In this document: in pieces, positions 62,447 to 64,000 of the stretch
Layout of the letters: every line of letters starts with the position of its first letter
Position numbering within the stretch: the stretch's first letter is position 1
NCBI RefSeq assembly: GCF_000367365.1
Contig: NZ_BARF01000092.1
Span: 58,816-122,815, forward strand
Direction: 5' to 3'
DNA: 64,000 nucleotides
Source of the DNA: Streptomyces prunicolor NBRC 13075
GTDB lineage: Bacteria > Actinomycetota > Actinomycetes > Streptomycetales > Streptomycetaceae
The notes under the pieces: generated by a model
The model's database searches: none
Told to the model about the DNA's origin: nothing
The model's input: the letters and a program-made list of their open reading frames with translations, nothing else
Position numbers and translations under genes: made by a program

Positions 62447-62474
62447 TGTGCCGCCCGGAGGGCCGGGCGGCACA
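62447..62474 (-). terminator. Hairpin between cysS and rlmB
   Basis: The 12-bp stem TGTGCCGCCCGG/CCGGGCGGCACA has a 4-base loop. It lies about 50 bases after the cysS stop, in its direction of transcription. Confidence 0.85.
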
Positions 62475-62522
62475 GTCGATCTTCGTTGACCGGGTGCGAT
62501 CAGGGTGCGATCGGGGGTGGGT

Positions 62523-63926
62523 TCAGCGGGGGCCGAGGGTCCAGCGCGGGCCCTGCGGGCCGTCCTCGATGGTGAGTCCGGACTGGTTGAGCTGGTCGCG
62601 GATGCCGTCGGCGGTCGCCCAGTCCTTACGGCCCCGGGCGGCCTCGCGCTGGTCGAGCACCATCCGGACCAGGGTGTCCACGACCCCGTGCAGGTCCTCT
62701 CCCCGGTCGCCGCCCTCGCCGACCCAGTGCGGGTCCAGCGGGTCGAGGCCGAGCACCCCGAGCATGGCCCGCACCTCGGCGAGCCGCGCCACGGCGGCTT
62801 CCTTGTCGTCGGCGGCGAGGGCGGAGTTCCCTTGCCGGACCGTGGTGTGTACGACGGCGAGTGCCTGCGGAACGCCCAGGTCGTCGTCCATCGCCTCGGC
62901 GAAGGCCGGTGGCACCTCGGCGGCGGGCTCGACGACTCCCCCGGCCTTTTCTACGACCCTTTGCACGAAGCCCTCGATCCGCGCGAACGCGGACTCCGCC
63001 TCGCGCAGGGCCTCCTCGCTGTACTCGATCATCGAGCGGTAGTGCGGGGTGCCCAGGTAGTAGCGCAGGACGATCGGGCGCCAGCGCTTGACCATCTCGG
63101 AGACGAGGACGCTGTTGCCGAGCGACTTGGCCATCTTCTCGCCGGCGATGGTCACCCAGGCGTTGTGCAGCCAGTACTGCGCGAAGTCGTCGCCGTAGGC
63201 CTTGGCCTGGGCGATCTCGTTCTCGTGGTGCGGGAAGATCAGGTCGAGGCCGCCGCCGTGGATGTCGAAGGCGGGGCCCAGGTACTTGTGCGCCATCGCC
63301 GAGCACTCCAGGTGCCAGCCGGGGCGCCCGCGGCCCCACGGGGTCTCCCAGTCGGGCTCGCCCGGCTTGGTCGCCTTCCACATCGCGAAGTCGCGCGGGT
63401 CGCGTTTTCCGGTGATGCCCTCCTCGGAGGGCTGGCGCAGGTCGTCGATGTCCTGGTTGGAGAGCTGGAGATAGTCCGGGTACGACCGCACGTCGAAGTA
63501 GACGCTGCCGTCGGCCTCGTACGCGTGATCGCGCTCGATCAGCCCGCGCATCATCTCGATCATCTCGGGGACGTGGCCGGTCGCCCGCGGTTCGTACGTC
63601 GGCGGGAGGCAGCCGAGTGCGCTGTAGCCGTCGTTGAACGCGCGCTCGTTCTCGTAGCCGATCGACCACCAAGGGCGGCCCTGCTCACGGGACTTGGTGA
63701 TGATCTTGTCGTCGATGTCCGTGACGTTGCGGATGAACGTGACGTCGTAGCCGCGGTGTTCGAACCAGCGGCGGAGGATGTCGAAGTTCAGGCCCGAGCG
63801 GATGTGGCCGATGTGGGGGGCGGCCTGCACGGTGGCGCCACAGAGGTAGATCGAGACACAGCCCGCTGTGAGCGGGGTGAAGTCGCGAATCTGCCGGGCG
63901 CTGGTGTCGTACAGGCGAATGGTCAC
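62523..63926 (-). CDS. cysS: Cysteinyl-tRNA synthetase
   Basis: This 467-residue class I synthetase has the HIGH-type motif HIGHIRSGLNFD, the zinc site (Cys in YLCGATVQ, and ECSAMAHKYLG), KMSKS-like KMAKSLGN and the family's DALY C-terminal region. It charges tRNA-Cys. Its start is GTG 63926 with no strong ribosome site. It is the first gene of the cysS-rlmB neighbourhood. Confidence 0.95.
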   Translation of the reverse strand: MTIRLYDTSARQIRDFTPLTAGCVSIYLCGATVQAAPHIGHIRSGLNFDILRRWFEHRGYDVTFIRNVTDIDDKIITKSREQGRPWWSIGYENERAFNDGYSALGCLPPTYEPRATGHVPEMIEMMRGLIERDHAYEADGSVYFDVRSYPDYLQLSNQDIDDLRQPSEEGITGKRDPRDFAMWKATKPGEPDWETPWGRGRPGWHLECSAMAHKYLGPAFDIHGGGLDLIFPHHENEIAQAKAYGDDFAQYWLHNAWVTIAGEKMAKSLGNSVLVSEMVKRWRPIVLRYYLGTPHYRSMIEYSEEALREAESAFARIEGFVQRVVEKAGGVVEPAAEVPPAFAEAMDDDLGVPQALAVVHTTVRQGNSALAADDKEAAVARLAEVRAMLGVLGLDPLDPHWVGEGGDRGEDLHGVVDTLVRMVLDQREAARGRKDWATADGIRDQLNQSGLTIEDGPQGPRWTLGPR

Positions 63927-64000
63927 GGTACAAGGGTAGTGGGCGTGGGGCTGTGCCTCAGACGGTTGGGTCGATTGTTGTCTACGGGCCGGTGGGGGCT

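Overview
The window looks like a Streptomyces chromosome. It is uniformly GC-rich, uses many GTG and TTG starts, and packs genes with 4-base start/stop overlaps. It carries actinomycete hallmarks: a complete conservon (cvnA-D with a P450 pair), a DUF5753/DUF6082 pair, an MsiK-type sugar-import ATPase and the rlmB-cysS core neighbourhood.

Layout. (1) 1-6.7 kb: a cluster of phosphoesterase-fold genes (two 2H/2'-5' RNA ligase-like, two endonuclease/exonuclease/phosphatase family), then DUF6082 and an HTH-less DUF5753 protein. (2) 6.8-11 kb: an ABC exporter, an uncharted 37-residue reading frame coupled to its start, and two APH-fold kinases. (3) 11.2-17.4 kb: the conservon, with CYP154-like and CYP157-like P450s downstream, and two small genes upstream. 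(4) 17.5-31.7 kb: a regulator island. Five paralogues share an N-terminal zinc ribbon and one HTH; three further HTH or TPR-like regulators are interleaved. Several regulators are translationally coupled to an enzyme gene (HAD phosphatase, APH-fold kinase, D-amino-acid oxidase, HFCD flavoprotein). (5) 31.9-41.0 kb: an eight-gene leftward operon (radical SAM, HprK-like kinase, carbamoyltransferase, APH-fold kinase, DegT aminotransferase, Nudix, nucleotide-sugar dehydrogenase, adenosine deaminase-like) resembling an unassigned natural-product locus. (6) 41.8-44.8 kb: a rightward cassette of a 63-residue peptide, a JmjC/cupin oxygenase, an aldo-keto reductase and an APH-fold kinase, resembling a RiPP locus. 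(7) 45.3-48.1 kb: a membrane protein with PrsW protease motifs fused to a C-terminal RNase A-like toxin domain, followed by a CdiI-like immunity gene. (8) 48.2-54.7 kb: mobile-element debris and an integration module (HATPase, HAM1, resolvase remnant, GIY-YIG protein, Xis, XRE regulator, tyrosine integrase). (9) 54.8-64 kb: an AlbA_2 protein, tRNA-Thr(TGT), then core genes (msiK, a nucleotidyltransferase, DoxX, rlmB, cysS).

A palindrome of form TATCAC-N4-GTGATA recurs before two zinc-ribbon regulators, inside the island, and in the divergent promoter region between regions 5 and 6. This suggests that the regulator island and the two biosynthetic cassettes may form one regulon. Everything left of the tRNA reads as accessory DNA; everything right of it reads as conserved core. 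All family assignments come from reading motifs by eye; no database search was run.
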